DNA from: Methylonatrum kenyense | GTDB lineage: Bacteria; Pseudomonadota; Gammaproteobacteria; Nitrococcales; Aquisalimonadaceae | Assembly: GCF_023195885.1 (NCBI RefSeq) | Contig: NZ_JALPKO010000002.1 | Coordinates: forward strand, 186,001 to 250,000 | Reading direction: 5' to 3' | DNA length: 64,000 nt | In this document: positions 19,818 through 28,667 of the stretch, piece after piece | How positions within the stretch are numbered: the stretch's first letter is position 1 | Layout: each line of letters begins with the position of its first letter | Program-made: the position numbers and the translations under genes | The notes under the pieces: model-generated | The model's input: the letters and a program-made list of their open reading frames with translations, nothing else | The model's database searches: none | Told to the model about the DNA's origin: nothing

Positions 19818-22021
19818 TCCGTTTGCCCCGCGAGGGCGCCGTCCGGCTGGTCCTGTGTGTCCTGCTGCTGGTTTCGCTCTATCTGTTGAGTGCAGCGACC
19901 CAGGACACCGAGGTGTTCGGTCGGCTGCATCCCTGGTTGCTGTTCTTCAACAGCATCTGCCTGGCCGGGCTGCTCGGCCTGATTGCCTGGAACCTGACTC
20001 GGCTGGTGCTGCAGCGCCGCCGCGACCAGCCCGGCAGCCGGATCACCGTGCGGCTGGTGACGATGTTCGTGGTCCTGGCCCTGGTGCCGGTGAGTGTCGT
20101 GTATTACTTCTCGGTGCAGTTCCTGCATCAGGGTATCGACTCCTGGTTCGATACCCGTATGGAGCAGCGGGTGCTGGAAGATGCGCTGAACCTGTCCCAG
20201 GCCTCGTTCGACGTCCGCATGCGCGAGCTGCTGCGCCGCACCGAGCGCGCGGCGGTCAATGTGCACGGCATGAGCGATGCGGTGGCACCGATCCGGCTTG
20301 GCGAACTGCGGGAACAGCTCGGCGCCACCGAACTCACGCTGATGGCGTCCACGGGCCGGATCATTGCAACCAACGCCCAGGAACCCTCGGCGATGCTGCC
20401 GCACCGACCAGAGGAGGACATCCTGCTGCAATTGCGCCAGGGCCGTCCCTACGTGGGGCTGGATCCGGTGGGTGATGCCGGTCTGCAGATCAGGGTACTG
20501 GTGCTGGCACCGGGCAGTGACGGCATGCCGGATCAGCGTCTGTTGCAGGGGCTGTTCCCGGTGTCGCCGCGGGTCAATGCGCTGGCCGACGAGGTGCAGC
20601 AGGCCTACGCCCGTCACCAGGAGGTGGGATACCTGGCGCGGCCGCTGCAGGAAAGCTTCACGCTAACGCTGTCTCTGGTGTTGTTGCTGAGCGTGCTGTT
20701 CGCGGTCTGGTCCGCATTCTTCGCCGCCCGCAAGCTGGTCGAACCGATCCGCCGGCTGGCGGAGGGAACCCGCGCGGTGGCGGCCGGTGAATACGGCACC
20801 CAGTTGCCGCCGGCCGGCAAGGATGAGCTGGGCTTTCTGGTCCGCTCGTTCAACGATATGAGTCGCCGCGTCGCCCAGGCGCGGGATGCGGCCAGTCGCA
20901 GTCAGGCCCAGGTCGAGAACCAGCGCGCCTATCTGGAAACGGTACTCGGCCGGCTGTCCTCGGGGGTCGTGGCGCTGGATCGTGGCGGTCGCCTGCGCAC
21001 CTGGAATCACGCTGCGGACCAGATCCTGGGGCTGTCGCTGAACGAGTTTACCGGCGAGAGCCTGGGTGCCCTGGGCCGGCGCCATGCCGGCCTGCTGGCA
21101 TTCTCGGAGCTGGTGCAGCGGCGGCTCAACGAGGACGCCGGCGAGTGGCGGGAGCAGGTCACGGTCACGGTGCCGGGCGGACGGCTGGTGCTGATGTGCA
21201 GTGGTGCCAGCCTGCCGGGAGCAATTGGTACCGGCGGCTATGTGATCGTGTTTGATGAGGTGACTGCCCTGATCCAGGCCCAGCGCGATGCCGCCTGGGC
21301 CGAGGTGGCCCGACGCCTGGCGCACGAGATCAAGAACCCGCTGACCCCGATCCAGCTCTCCGCCGAGCGCATGCGGCACAAGTGCCTGGCAGTCCTCGAG
21401 GGGCGAGAGCGGGAGCTGCTGGATCGCGGTACGCACACCATCATCGAGCAGGTCGAGGCCATGAAGACCATGGTCAACGCCTTCAGTGAGTACGCGCAGC
21501 CACCCCATCTGCAACTGGTGCCGGTGGACCTGAATGCGCTGGTCCGGCAGGTGGCCGAGTTGTACCGCAGTGACGAAATGACGGTGACCCTGAAGCTGGC
21601 CGAGGGCCTGCCGGAGTTCCGCGGCGACCCGGGGCGCCTGCGGCAGTTGCTGCACAACCTCCTGAAGAATGCGCTGGAGGCAGCGGCCGGCGGTGACGGT
21701 CGACTCGAGCTGATTACCCGCAGCGTCGATGAGCCGCAGTTCCGCGGTGTCGAACTGCAGGTGCGTGACTACGGGCCGGGCTTCAGCGAGGACGTGCTGG
21801 CGCACCTGTTCGAGCCTTACGTCACGACCAAGTCACGCGGGACCGGCCTGGGCATGCCGATCGTCAAGAAGATCGTCGAGGAACACAGTGGCCAGATCGG
21901 TGCCGAGAACCTGGCCGATGGCGCGCTGGTTACACTGCGGTTCCCGTTGCCGCCGAATGGCATCTCAGGGTCTGCATCGAATTCTGCACAAGGCGCCCGT
22001 CTGGGCGGGGGTAGCTCATGA
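19799..22021 (+). CDS. ntrY: NtrY-type membrane sensor histidine kinase
   Basis: This 740-residue kinase begins at ATG 19799 inside the end of the DUF4390 gene; longer readings of the frame are not membrane-like. Two or three membrane spans occupy residues 10-100, then a periplasmic-type sensor region, another span near 290, a HAMP domain, a PAS domain (about 375-480), and HisKA with the phospho-His in RRLAHEIKNPLTPI. The ATPase domain has N, G1 (DYGPGF) and G2 (GTGLGM) boxes. It overlaps ntrX by four bases. The family senses nitrogen or redox/envelope cues; the signal here is unknown. Confidence 0.92.
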   Translation: MAIGRLIRLPREGAVRLVLCVLLLVSLYLLSAATQDTEVFGRLHPWLLFFNSICLAGLLGLIAWNLTRLVLQRRRDQPGSRITVRLVTMFVVLALVPVSVVYYFSVQFLHQGIDSWFDTRMEQRVLEDALNLSQASFDVRMRELLRRTERAAVNVHGMSDAVAPIRLGELREQLGATELTLMASTGRIIATNAQEPSAMLPHRPEEDILLQLRQGRPYVGLDPVGDAGLQIRVLVLAPGSDGMPDQRLLQGLFPVSPRVNALADEVQQAYARHQEVGYLARPLQESFTLTLSLVLLLSVLFAVWSAFFAARKLVEPIRRLAEGTRAVAAGEYGTQLPPAGKDELGFLVRSFNDMSRRVAQARDAASRSQAQVENQRAYLETVLGRLSSGVVALDRGGRLRTWNHAADQILGLSLNEFTGESLGALGRRHAGLLAFSELVQRRLNEDAGEWREQVTVTVPGGRLVLMCSGASLPGAIGTGGYVIVFDEVTALIQAQRDAAWAEVARRLAHEIKNPLTPIQLSAERMRHKCLAVLEGRERELLDRGTHTIIEQVEAMKTMVNAFSEYAQPPHLQLVPVDLNALVRQVAELYRSDEMTVTLKLAEGLPEFRGDPGRLRQLLHNLLKNALEAAAGGDGRLELITRSVDEPQFRGVELQVRDYGPGFSEDVLAHLFEPYVTTKSRGTGLGMPIVKKIVEEHSGQIGAENLADGALVTLRFPLPPNGISGSASNSAQGARLGGGSS

Positions 22022-23388
22022 CTGCATCACATATTCTGGTGGTCGATGATGAACCGGACATCCGTACCCTGGTCCAGGAAATCCTCGAGGATGAGGACTA
22101 CCACGTCCAGGTTGCGGAGAACGCGGCGGCGGCCCGAACCGCGCTGCGTCACCGGCGGCCGGACCTGATTCTGCTGGATATCTGGATGCCCGACCAGGAT
22201 GGGGTGTCACTGCTCAAGGAATGGGCCGAAGGTGCCGGGTTGCCCTGTCCGGTGGTCATGATGTCCGGCCACGGCACGGTGGAGACGGCGGTCGAGGCAA
22301 CCCGGCTGGGCGCCTACGACTTCATCGAAAAGCCATTGTCGATGGCCAAGCTGCTACTGGTGGTGGAGCGCGCGCTGGACGCCGACCGGTTGCGGCGCGA
22401 GAACGTCGGCCTGCGCCGCCAAGCCGGCACCATTGTCGAGCCGGTCGGGCGCAGCGCTGCCACCGAAACCCTGCGCAACCAGGTGCAGCGGATCGCCAGT
22501 CACGACACCTGGGTATTGATCATGGGCGAGGCCGGCAGCGGCAAGCGCACCTACGGACATTACCTGCACCAGTGCAGTAACCGCCGTGACGGTCCATTCA
22601 TCGAAGTGGCCGCGGGTTCCATCGCCGGCAGTGGCGCGGCCCAGGAACTGTTCGGCAGCGAGGAAGGCGGCCGCCTGGTCTACGGCCGGCTGGAGCAGGC
22701 CAATAACGGCAGCCTGTTTATCGACGAGGTGGCGGATCTTGACATGCCGGCGCAGGTGCGATTGCTCAGCGCCTTGAACAGCCGGGCCTTCCACCGTGTT
22801 GGCGGCGCCGAGCCGGTGGAAGTGGATGTTCGCGTGCTGGCCGCGACCCGCGTCGACCTGGAGCAGGAGGTGCATGAGGGCCGCTTTCGCGAGGATCTCT
22901 ACTACCACCTGAATGTGGTGCCGCTGCGGATCCCACCGTTGCGGGAACGACCGGAGGACGTGGACGCCCTGCTGGCGTTCTTTCTTGAGTCCTATCCCAG
23001 CCAGGAGGGGCTGCCCAAGCGGCGTCTGGGCACCGCCGCACGCAACCGGTTGTTGCAGTATTCCTGGCCGGGCAATGTGCGCGAGTTGAAGAACCTGGTA
23101 CAGCGGCTGCTTATTCTCGGCGAGGGACAGGAAATCGAGTTGTCCGAGGTGGAGGCGGCGCTCGGTGGTGCCGTTGCCCGTGCCGCCGGGGCCCAGGCAG
23201 GCGGCCTGGCGATGCCATTTGACCGGCCATTGCGTGACGCACGCGAGGAATTCGAGCGACTCTACCTGCAGCACCAGTTGCGCGAGGCTGGTGGCAGCGT
23301 CGGCGAACTGGCCAAGCTGGCGGGTATGGAGCGGACCCATCTGTATCGCAAACTCAAGGCCCTGGGCATCGATCCGAATGATTTCTGA
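22018..23388 (+). CDS. ntrX: NtrX-type response regulator lacking the GAFTGA loop
   Basis: The 456-residue regulator has a receiver domain with Asp10/Asp11 and the phospho-acceptor Asp54 in LILLDIWMPDQDG, an AAA+ domain with Walker A GEAGSGKR (about 168-175) and Walker B-type SLFIDEVADL, and a C-terminal Fis-type helix-turn-helix ending LYRKLKALGID. Where sigma-54 activators have GAFTGA, it reads LFGSEEGGRLVYGRLEQA, so the sigma-54 contact loop is missing. It probably acts as a sigma-54-independent DNA-binding regulator. The gene is translationally coupled to the kinase and 15 bases before trkA. Confidence 0.92.
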   Translation: MTASHILVVDDEPDIRTLVQEILEDEDYHVQVAENAAAARTALRHRRPDLILLDIWMPDQDGVSLLKEWAEGAGLPCPVVMMSGHGTVETAVEATRLGAYDFIEKPLSMAKLLLVVERALDADRLRRENVGLRRQAGTIVEPVGRSAATETLRNQVQRIASHDTWVLIMGEAGSGKRTYGHYLHQCSNRRDGPFIEVAAGSIAGSGAAQELFGSEEGGRLVYGRLEQANNGSLFIDEVADLDMPAQVRLLSALNSRAFHRVGGAEPVEVDVRVLAATRVDLEQEVHEGRFREDLYYHLNVVPLRIPPLRERPEDVDALLAFFLESYPSQEGLPKRRLGTAARNRLLQYSWPGNVRELKNLVQRLLILGEGQEIELSEVEAALGGAVARAAGAQAGGLAMPFDRPLRDAREEFERLYLQHQLREAGGSVGELAKLAGMERTHLYRKLKALGIDPNDF

Positions 23389-23403
23389 AGACAATCGCCG
23401 CGT

Positions 23404-24783
23404 ATGAAGATCATCATCCTTGGTGCCGGACAGGTGGGCAGTTCGCTGGCGCAGAACCTGGCGAGCGAGGCCAACGACGTGACCATCGTCGATCTCGATC
23501 GCCGCCTGCTTGGGGAAATGCAGGACAAGTTCGACCTGCGCACGGTGCACGGCAACGCCACCCATCCGCCGGTCCTGAATCAGGCGGGCGCCGACGATGC
23601 CGACATGATCATCGCGGTCACCAACAGCGACGAAGCCAATATGGTGGCCTGCCAGGTGGCCTACACGCTGTTCACGACGCCGACCAAGATCGCCCGCGTG
23701 CGCGCCGTCGAGTACCTGAACTACCCTCAGTTGTTCGCCGACCAGGCGCTGCCCATCGACGTGCTGATCAGTCCCGAGCAGCTGGTGACCCAGTACATCA
23801 AGCGACTGGTGGAACACCCCGGCGCGCTGCAGGTGCTGGACTTCGCCGGCGGCAAGGTGCGGCTGGTCGGTGTGCGGGCCTATTACGGCGGACTGCTGGT
23901 GGGCCATGAACTGAAGACCCTGCGCGAACACATCTCCGGCGATCATGCCCGGGTTGCCGCCATCTTCCGCCGCGGCAAGCCGTTGATTCCCGAGGGCGAC
24001 ACCATCATCGAGGCCGGCGACGAGGTGTTCTTCGTCGCCGCGCGCAAGAACATCCGCGCGGTGATGAGCGAATTGCGGCGACTTGACAAGCCGATCAAGC
24101 GCATCGTGCTGGCCGGCGGCGGCAACATCGGCACGCGCCTGGCCCAAGCGCTGGAGGCGCGTTACCAGGTCAAGTTGATCGAACGCTCCCAGGATCGCTC
24201 ACGGGCCATCGCCGAGGATCTGCGCAAGACCATCGTGTTGCGTGGCGATGCCGCCGACGAGGAGTTGTTGCTGGAGGAGAATATAGAAAACACCGATATG
24301 TTCTGTGCGCTGACCAACGACGATGAGGCCAACATCCTGTCCGGGATGCTGGCCAAGCGGCTCGGCGCGCGCATGGTGATGACGCTGATCAACCGGCCGG
24401 CCTATGTCGACCTGGTGCAGGGCAGTGAAGACATCGATGTCGCGATCTCGCCGCAGCAGGCGACCATCGGCACGCTGTTGGCACACGTCCGCAAGGGCGA
24501 TGTGGTGATGGTGCACAGCCTGCGCCGTGGTGCCGCCGAGGCGATCGAGGCGGTGGCCCACGGCAACCGGGAATCCTCCCGGGTGGTGGGGCGCCGCATC
24601 GAGGAAATCGCCCTGCCCCGTGGCGCTACCATTGGCTGCCTGGTGCGCGGTGACGAGGTGCTGATGGCGCATCGCGATACGGTGATCGAGGCGGAGGACC
24701 ACGTCATCATCTTCATGGTCGACAAGCGGTTGATCCCGGAAGTCGAGCGCCTGTTTCAGGTCGGCATCGGGTTTTTCGGTTAA
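23404..24783 (+). CDS. trkA: Trk potassium uptake NAD-binding regulatory subunit
   Basis: TrkA is the cytoplasmic RCK subunit that gates TrkH. Its 459 residues contain two tandem Rossmann/RCK units, the first starting [17 protein letters not shown] and the second [17 protein letters not shown] at about residue 233, each followed by a TrkA_C domain. The ATG at 23404 comes 15 bases after ntrX and the stop lies two bases before trkH. The ntrYX-trkAH layout suggests that the two-component pair and the potassium system are co-transcribed. Confidence 0.97.
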   Translation: MKIIILGAGQVGSSLAQNLASEANDVTIVDLDRRLLGEMQDKFDLRTVHGNATHPPVLNQAGADDADMIIAVTNSDEANMVACQVAYTLFTTPTKIARVRAVEYLNYPQLFADQALPIDVLISPEQLVTQYIKRLVEHPGALQVLDFAGGKVRLVGVRAYYGGLLVGHELKTLREHISGDHARVAAIFRRGKPLIPEGDTIIEAGDEVFFVAARKNIRAVMSELRRLDKPIKRIVLAGGGNIGTRLAQALEARYQVKLIERSQDRSRAIAEDLRKTIVLRGDAADEELLLEENIENTDMFCALTNDDEANILSGMLAKRLGARMVMTLINRPAYVDLVQGSEDIDVAISPQQATIGTLLAHVRKGDVVMVHSLRRGAAEAIEAVAHGNRESSRVVGRRIEEIALPRGATIGCLVRGDEVLMAHRDTVIEAEDHVIIFMVDKRLIPEVERLFQVGIGFFG

Positions 24784-24785
24784 CC

Positions 24786-26237
24786 ATGCACTGGACGGCG
24801 GTGCAACGGGTGCTGGGGCTGCTGCTGATGGTATTCAGTATCAGCATGCTGCCACCGTTGCTGGTCGCGCTGCTGTATCGGGACGCGGGAGTCGTTCCGT
24901 TCCTGGCCTCGTTTGTGCTGATCGTGCTGGCCGGTTGCCTGCTCTGGTTGCCGGTGCACCGCGCTCGGCATGACTTGCGGATCCGCGACGGCTTTCTGAT
25001 CGTGGTGCTGTTCTGGACCGTACTCGGCATGGCCGGCGCGGTGCCCTTGTTCCTGTCCACGGCGCCGTCGATCTCCCTGACCGACGCTGCGTTCGAGAGC
25101 CTGTCCGGGCTGACCACCACCGGTGCCACGATCCTCACCGGCATCGACGACCTGCCCCACTCGATCCGCTTCTACCGGCAGCAACTGCAGTGGATGGGTG
25201 GCATGGGCATCATCGTGCTGGCGGTCGCCATCCTGCCGATGCTCGGCGTCGGCGGCATGCAGCTCTACCGGGCCGAGACGCCGGGTCCGGTCAAGGACAG
25301 CAAGCTCACGCCGCGTATTGCGGAAACGGCGAAGGCACTCTGGTACATCTACCTGACGCTGACCATTGCCTGCGCGACCGCCTACTGGCTGGCGGGCATG
25401 AGCCTGTTCGATGCCATCGGCCACAGTTTCTCGACCGTGGCCATCGGCGGCTTTTCCACCTACGACGCCAGCATCGGCCATTTCGACAGCGCCCTGATCG
25501 AGATGATCTGCGTCGTGTTCATGCTGATCGCCGGGATCAATTTCGCCCTGCACTTCGTGGCCTGGCGTCGCCGCAGCATTGGCCATTATCTGCGGGACAC
25601 CGAGGCGCGCTGGTTTTTCGGCATTCTGTTCACCGTGGCCTCGCTGTCGTTCGTGACGCTGGCGGTCAGCGGCCTCTACGGTGGCTGGAGCGAGACCTTC
25701 ACACGCGCCGTTTTCCAGGCGGTATCGATCGGGACGACGGCGGGTTTCACCACGGCGGGCTTCGATCAGTGGCCGGTTTTCTTGCCGGTGTTGCTGGTAT
25801 TCACGGCTTTCATCGGTGGCTGTGCCACCTCCACGGGCGGCGGCATCAAGGTGATCCGATTCGTGTTGCTGGTGAAACAGGGCTATCGCGAGATCATCCG
25901 CCTGGTGCATCCGCAGGCCCAGGTGCTGGTCAAGATTGGAAACCGTGCGGTGGATGCACGCGTGACGGATGCGGTCTGGGGCTTTTTTGCCGCCTATATC
26001 GCGCTGTTCGCGATCATGATGCTGGCGATAATGGCGACCGGCCTGGATCAGGTGACGGCATTCTCGGCGGTGGCCGCGAATATCACCAACCTTGGGCCGG
26101 GGCTGGGCGACGTGGCTGCCAACTACGGTGACATCGGTGGACCCGCCAAGTGGGTCCTGATGTTCGCAATGCTGCTCGGCCGCCTCGAGATCTTCACCCT
26201 CCTCGTGCTGTTCACACCGGCCTTCTGGCGCCGTTGA
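24786..26237 (+). CDS. trkH: Trk potassium channel subunit
   Basis: TrkH is the membrane pore for K+ uptake. The 483-residue protein has about ten to twelve hydrophobic spans with four pore-loop motifs, including SGLTTTGAT, STVAIGGFST, SIGTTAGFTTAGF and ITNLGPGLG near the C-terminus, matching the selectivity-filter regions of the family. It begins two bases after trkA. Downstream is a 282-base gap with an 18-bp inverted repeat, then the convergent acyltransferase gene. Confidence 0.97.
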   Translation: MHWTAVQRVLGLLLMVFSISMLPPLLVALLYRDAGVVPFLASFVLIVLAGCLLWLPVHRARHDLRIRDGFLIVVLFWTVLGMAGAVPLFLSTAPSISLTDAAFESLSGLTTTGATILTGIDDLPHSIRFYRQQLQWMGGMGIIVLAVAILPMLGVGGMQLYRAETPGPVKDSKLTPRIAETAKALWYIYLTLTIACATAYWLAGMSLFDAIGHSFSTVAIGGFSTYDASIGHFDSALIEMICVVFMLIAGINFALHFVAWRRRSIGHYLRDTEARWFFGILFTVASLSFVTLAVSGLYGGWSETFTRAVFQAVSIGTTAGFTTAGFDQWPVFLPVLLVFTAFIGGCATSTGGGIKVIRFVLLVKQGYREIIRLVHPQAQVLVKIGNRAVDARVTDAVWGFFAAYIALFAIMMLAIMATGLDQVTAFSAVAANITNLGPGLGDVAANYGDIGGPAKWVLMFAMLLGRLEIFTLLVLFTPAFWRR

Positions 26238-26279
26238 CGACGACCACATGGCAGATGCCACCACGCGCCTGCCTGGGGG

Positions 26280-26502
26280 CAGCACTATCCGAAACGTGGA
26301 TAAGTCCTCCCCCGGCACTCAGTACCAACCGGCGTCACGGTAGTCGTCTCGATAGGGGGCCGGGCTCCGTAGCCCGAGTCCGGACGAAGCAACGGTGTTC
26401 CCAGCCCGGTAGGGACAGTGGAAGTCTTTTCTTGGCCCTGTTGGGCCGAAAGGCACGTCAGGCCAAGAAAAGACTTCCTCTGGCCCCAGCACTATCGAAA
26501 CG
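26280..26502. repeat. Direct repeats flanking the inverted repeat in the trkH/acyltransferase gap
   Basis: CAGCACTATCCGAAACG (26280-26296) recurs as CAGCACTATCGAAACG (26487-26502), differing by one deleted base. The two copies bracket the 18-bp inverted repeat. The layout resembles a degenerate small insertion but carries no gene. Confidence 0.4.
26420..26478. repeat. Perfect 18-bp inverted repeat between convergent genes
   Basis: GGAAGTCTTTTCTTGGCC (26420-26437) is perfectly complementary to 26461-26478, with a 23-base loop that itself contains GCCGAAAGGC, a stem with a GNRA-type loop. It lies between trkH (plus) and the acyltransferase (minus), where a bidirectional terminator would be useful, but neither side has a T-tract after the stem. 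Confidence 0.7.
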
Positions 26503-26519
26503 GCGCATAGGGCGAGGAG

Positions 26520-27413
26520 CTATTGTCTACCGCGCCGATTCTTGTACGGATTGCCGTCCGGGTGTTGGCGGAACCGTTTGTAGGTCCACTGGTATTGTTC
26601 CGGCACAAGGCGGACGCACTGTTCCACGCCCTTGTTCAGTGCGGTGGCCGCGATCTCCGGGTCCGGATTGTCGATATCCGGTGGTGCCGGGACCAGGCGC
26701 AACCGGAATCCCCGGCCCCAGGGCAGCCGCTGCATGAAGCAGAACACCACCGGCGCGCCGGTTTTCGCGGCCATCTGGTTGAGCAGGGTCATGGTCCGCG
26801 CCGGCACACCGAAAAACGGTGCGAACACGCCGCTCCCCCTGGCCTCCTGGTCAGGCAGGATGGCGACCAGCCCGCCGCCGCGCAGGGCCTTGTAAAGCTG
26901 GCGGATACCGCTTGGTGTCGCCGGCAGCGAGCGGCCTCCGCCGCGCTCCCTGGCCTCGGTCAGCAAGGGTTCCAGTTCCGCCTGCCGCGGCGGACGGTAG
27001 AGATGGTGCAGCGTGAAGCGGCTGTTGACGTAGTAGCCGGTCAGGTCCCAGTTGCCCAGGTGCGGTCCGGCCAGCACCAGCCCGTGCCCTTGCGGCCAGC
27101 GGCCGGCCAGTTCGTCCAGCGACTCCGGATTGGTTACCAGGCGGCGCAGGCGTTCATGCCGGCCAAACCAGATGATGCCGGTCTCGAGCAACTGCTTGCC
27201 CAGTTCGCGGAAGCTGGCGCGGGCCAGACGGCGCCGCTCCTGTTCCGACACGTCCGGGAAACACAACGCCAGATTGGTCAGCGCGACATGCCGTGTGCTT
27301 CGGGCCAGGAGGTAGGCCAACTGACCGCTGATCGCCCCGATCCCATGCGCAACGGGCAGGGGCAGCATGCTCATCAAGCGTAGCAGGGTGCGTAGCAGGG
27401 CGACGCGTTTCAT
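26520..27413 (-). CDS. Lipid A biosynthesis acyltransferase (LpxL/HtrB family)
   Basis: The 297-residue inner-membrane protein belongs to the late acyltransferases that add secondary acyl chains to lipid A. It has the HxxxxD catalytic motif in GPHLGNWDLTG, the substrate-binding VAILPDQEARGSGVFAPFFG block and the C-terminal signature PEQYQWTYKRF. An N-terminal hydrophobic stretch anchors it. Whether it is the lauroyl or myristoyl enzyme cannot be decided from sequence reading. It is convergent to trkH and divergent from the phasin-like gene. Confidence 0.9.
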   Translation of the reverse strand: MKRVALLRTLLRLMSMLPLPVAHGIGAISGQLAYLLARSTRHVALTNLALCFPDVSEQERRRLARASFRELGKQLLETGIIWFGRHERLRRLVTNPESLDELAGRWPQGHGLVLAGPHLGNWDLTGYYVNSRFTLHHLYRPPRQAELEPLLTEARERGGGRSLPATPSGIRQLYKALRGGGLVAILPDQEARGSGVFAPFFGVPARTMTLLNQMAAKTGAPVVFCFMQRLPWGRGFRLRLVPAPPDIDNPDPEIAATALNKGVEQCVRLVPEQYQWTYKRFRQHPDGNPYKNRRGRQ

Positions 27414-27615
27414 GCCTGGGTTCCTTGACGCATCAATGATCAGCTACGCAGAGTTGGTGCCAGAGGAAGCGCCGGCTGATGCTCTGACCGGTGCGAGACC
27501 ATGTCGGCGACGGCATGAGTGTACTAGGCTTCGTTGGCCGGGTGCCAAATCGCCCTCCCGCGCCAGGGGCTTGCCGCTGGCGGGTTGTCGGAACGACGCA
27601 ACAAGGAGAAAGCAG

Positions 27616-28113
27616 ATGAGCGGAAAGAACCAGATGGAAGACATGCTGACGTCATGGACCAAGACGCAGCAGGAGATGTGGGACAAGTGGATGCAGTCCG
27701 TTCGTCAGTTCAGTAGTGGCGGGGGGCTGCCGGGGAATGAGGCGGTTCAGGCCCAGTACCAGGAGCAGCTGGCGGCTTGGGAACAGTCGGTTAAACAGGC
27801 CCTGGAGGCGCAGGCCCAGTGGGCGAGCAAACTGTCCGAGCAGAGTGGCGCCGAGCAGCAGATGCCCGCCGCGATGAAGGATCTCAATGCCCGCATGCAG
27901 GAGATGATGAAGAACTGGACCCAATCCCAGGAGAAGCTCTGGTCTGCCTGGTTCGAGAGCATGCGGACCATGGATCCGAAACCCGGCGTGGAGCAATGGG
28001 AGGAGCAGAGCAGGGAAGTCATGGAAGCCTGGCAGCAGGCCGCCGAGCGGGCCCAGGAGACACTCCAGCAATGGGCCAAGATGGCACAGGACCAGATGGG
28101 CGGGGGCCGCTGA
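27616..28113 (+). CDS. Trp/Gln-rich helical protein, phasin-like
   Basis: The ATG at 27616 follows AAGGAGA by six bases; longer readings upstream are not supported. The 165-residue product is almost entirely predicted amphipathic helix, rich in Gln, Glu, Met and Trp, with repeating units of the form W-x-x-x-Q-x-x-x-W (WTKTQQEMWDKW, WTQSQEKLWSAW). It has no signal peptide or membrane span. The composition resembles PhaE-type or phasin polyhydroxyalkanoate granule proteins, but no PHA gene is adjacent, so this is only a suggestion. It is 44 bases upstream of dtd. Confidence 0.6.
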   Translation: MSGKNQMEDMLTSWTKTQQEMWDKWMQSVRQFSSGGGLPGNEAVQAQYQEQLAAWEQSVKQALEAQAQWASKLSEQSGAEQQMPAAMKDLNARMQEMMKNWTQSQEKLWSAWFESMRTMDPKPGVEQWEEQSREVMEAWQQAAERAQETLQQWAKMAQDQMGGGR

Positions 28114-28157
28114 GTGACTGACCTGACCACCGCTTGCGAGGCTGGCGCCGCGGCCTC

Positions 28158-28595
28158 GTGATCGGCCTGATTCAACGGGTCAGTCGTGCCCGGGTCAGCG
28201 TTGACGGAGCCGTGATCGGCGAAATTCCGGCCGGTCTGTTGGCGCTGATCGGGGTGCGCCGTGATGATGATGTATCCCAGGCCGACCGGCTGCTCGAGCG
28301 GATGCTTGGCTACCGGGTTTTTGCCGATGCCGAGGGACGCATGAATCGCAGCCTGCGGGACTGCGGCGGCGGCCTGCTACTGGTGCCGCAGTTCACGTTA
28401 GCGGCAGAGACGCGCAAGGGCACGCGACCCGGCTTTTCCACCGCGGCGTCGCCGGATCAGGCCGAGGCGCTGTTCACTTATCTGGTGGCGCAGGCCGCCT
28501 CGATGCACCGGCCAGCGGCCAGTGGACGTTTTGGTGCCGACATGGCGGTGGAACTCGTTAATGACGGGCCGGTGACCTTCTGGTTGGAAAGCTGA
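28158..28595 (+). CDS. dtd: D-aminoacyl-tRNA deacylase
   Basis: Dtd hydrolyses D-aminoacyl-tRNAs and Gly-tRNA(Ala), a proofreading role. The GTG at 28158 (IGLIQRVSRARV) matches the family start; an ATG farther upstream at 28134 would add unlike residues. The 145-residue protein has the C-terminal NDGPVTFWL motif with the cis-Gly-Pro. The other active-site motif, usually SQFTL, reads PQFTL here, a single unusual substitution next to the catalytic Gln-Thr. It lies between the phasin-like gene and the his operon. Confidence 0.92.
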   Translation: MIGLIQRVSRARVSVDGAVIGEIPAGLLALIGVRRDDDVSQADRLLERMLGYRVFADAEGRMNRSLRDCGGGLLLVPQFTLAAETRKGTRPGFSTAASPDQAEALFTYLVAQAASMHRPAASGRFGADMAVELVNDGPVTFWLES

Positions 28596-28623
28596 GCGCG
28601 CCGGCATCCAGCATCCGGTGCTG

Positions 28624-28632
28624 TGCTATGAT
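28624..28632 (+). promoter_or_regulatory. Extended -10 promoter candidate for the his genes
   Basis: TGCTATGAT contains the TG extension and a -10 hexamer matching the consensus at five of six positions, 35 bases before the hisB ATG. No good -35 hexamer lies upstream, as is usual for extended -10 promoters. It begins 28 bases after dtd. Confidence 0.45.
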
Positions 28633-28667
28633 GCGCCCCGTTTTCTCTCTCACACGGGGTGTCAGTC

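Noticed and set aside
24780-26318. 512-codon open frame on the minus strand opposite trkH
   Set aside because: trkH is certain on the plus strand; the antisense product is a His/Gln/Asp-rich low-complexity sequence.
26420-26478. Canonical bidirectional intrinsic terminator
   Set aside because: The stem is long and perfect but neither flank has the run of T expected.
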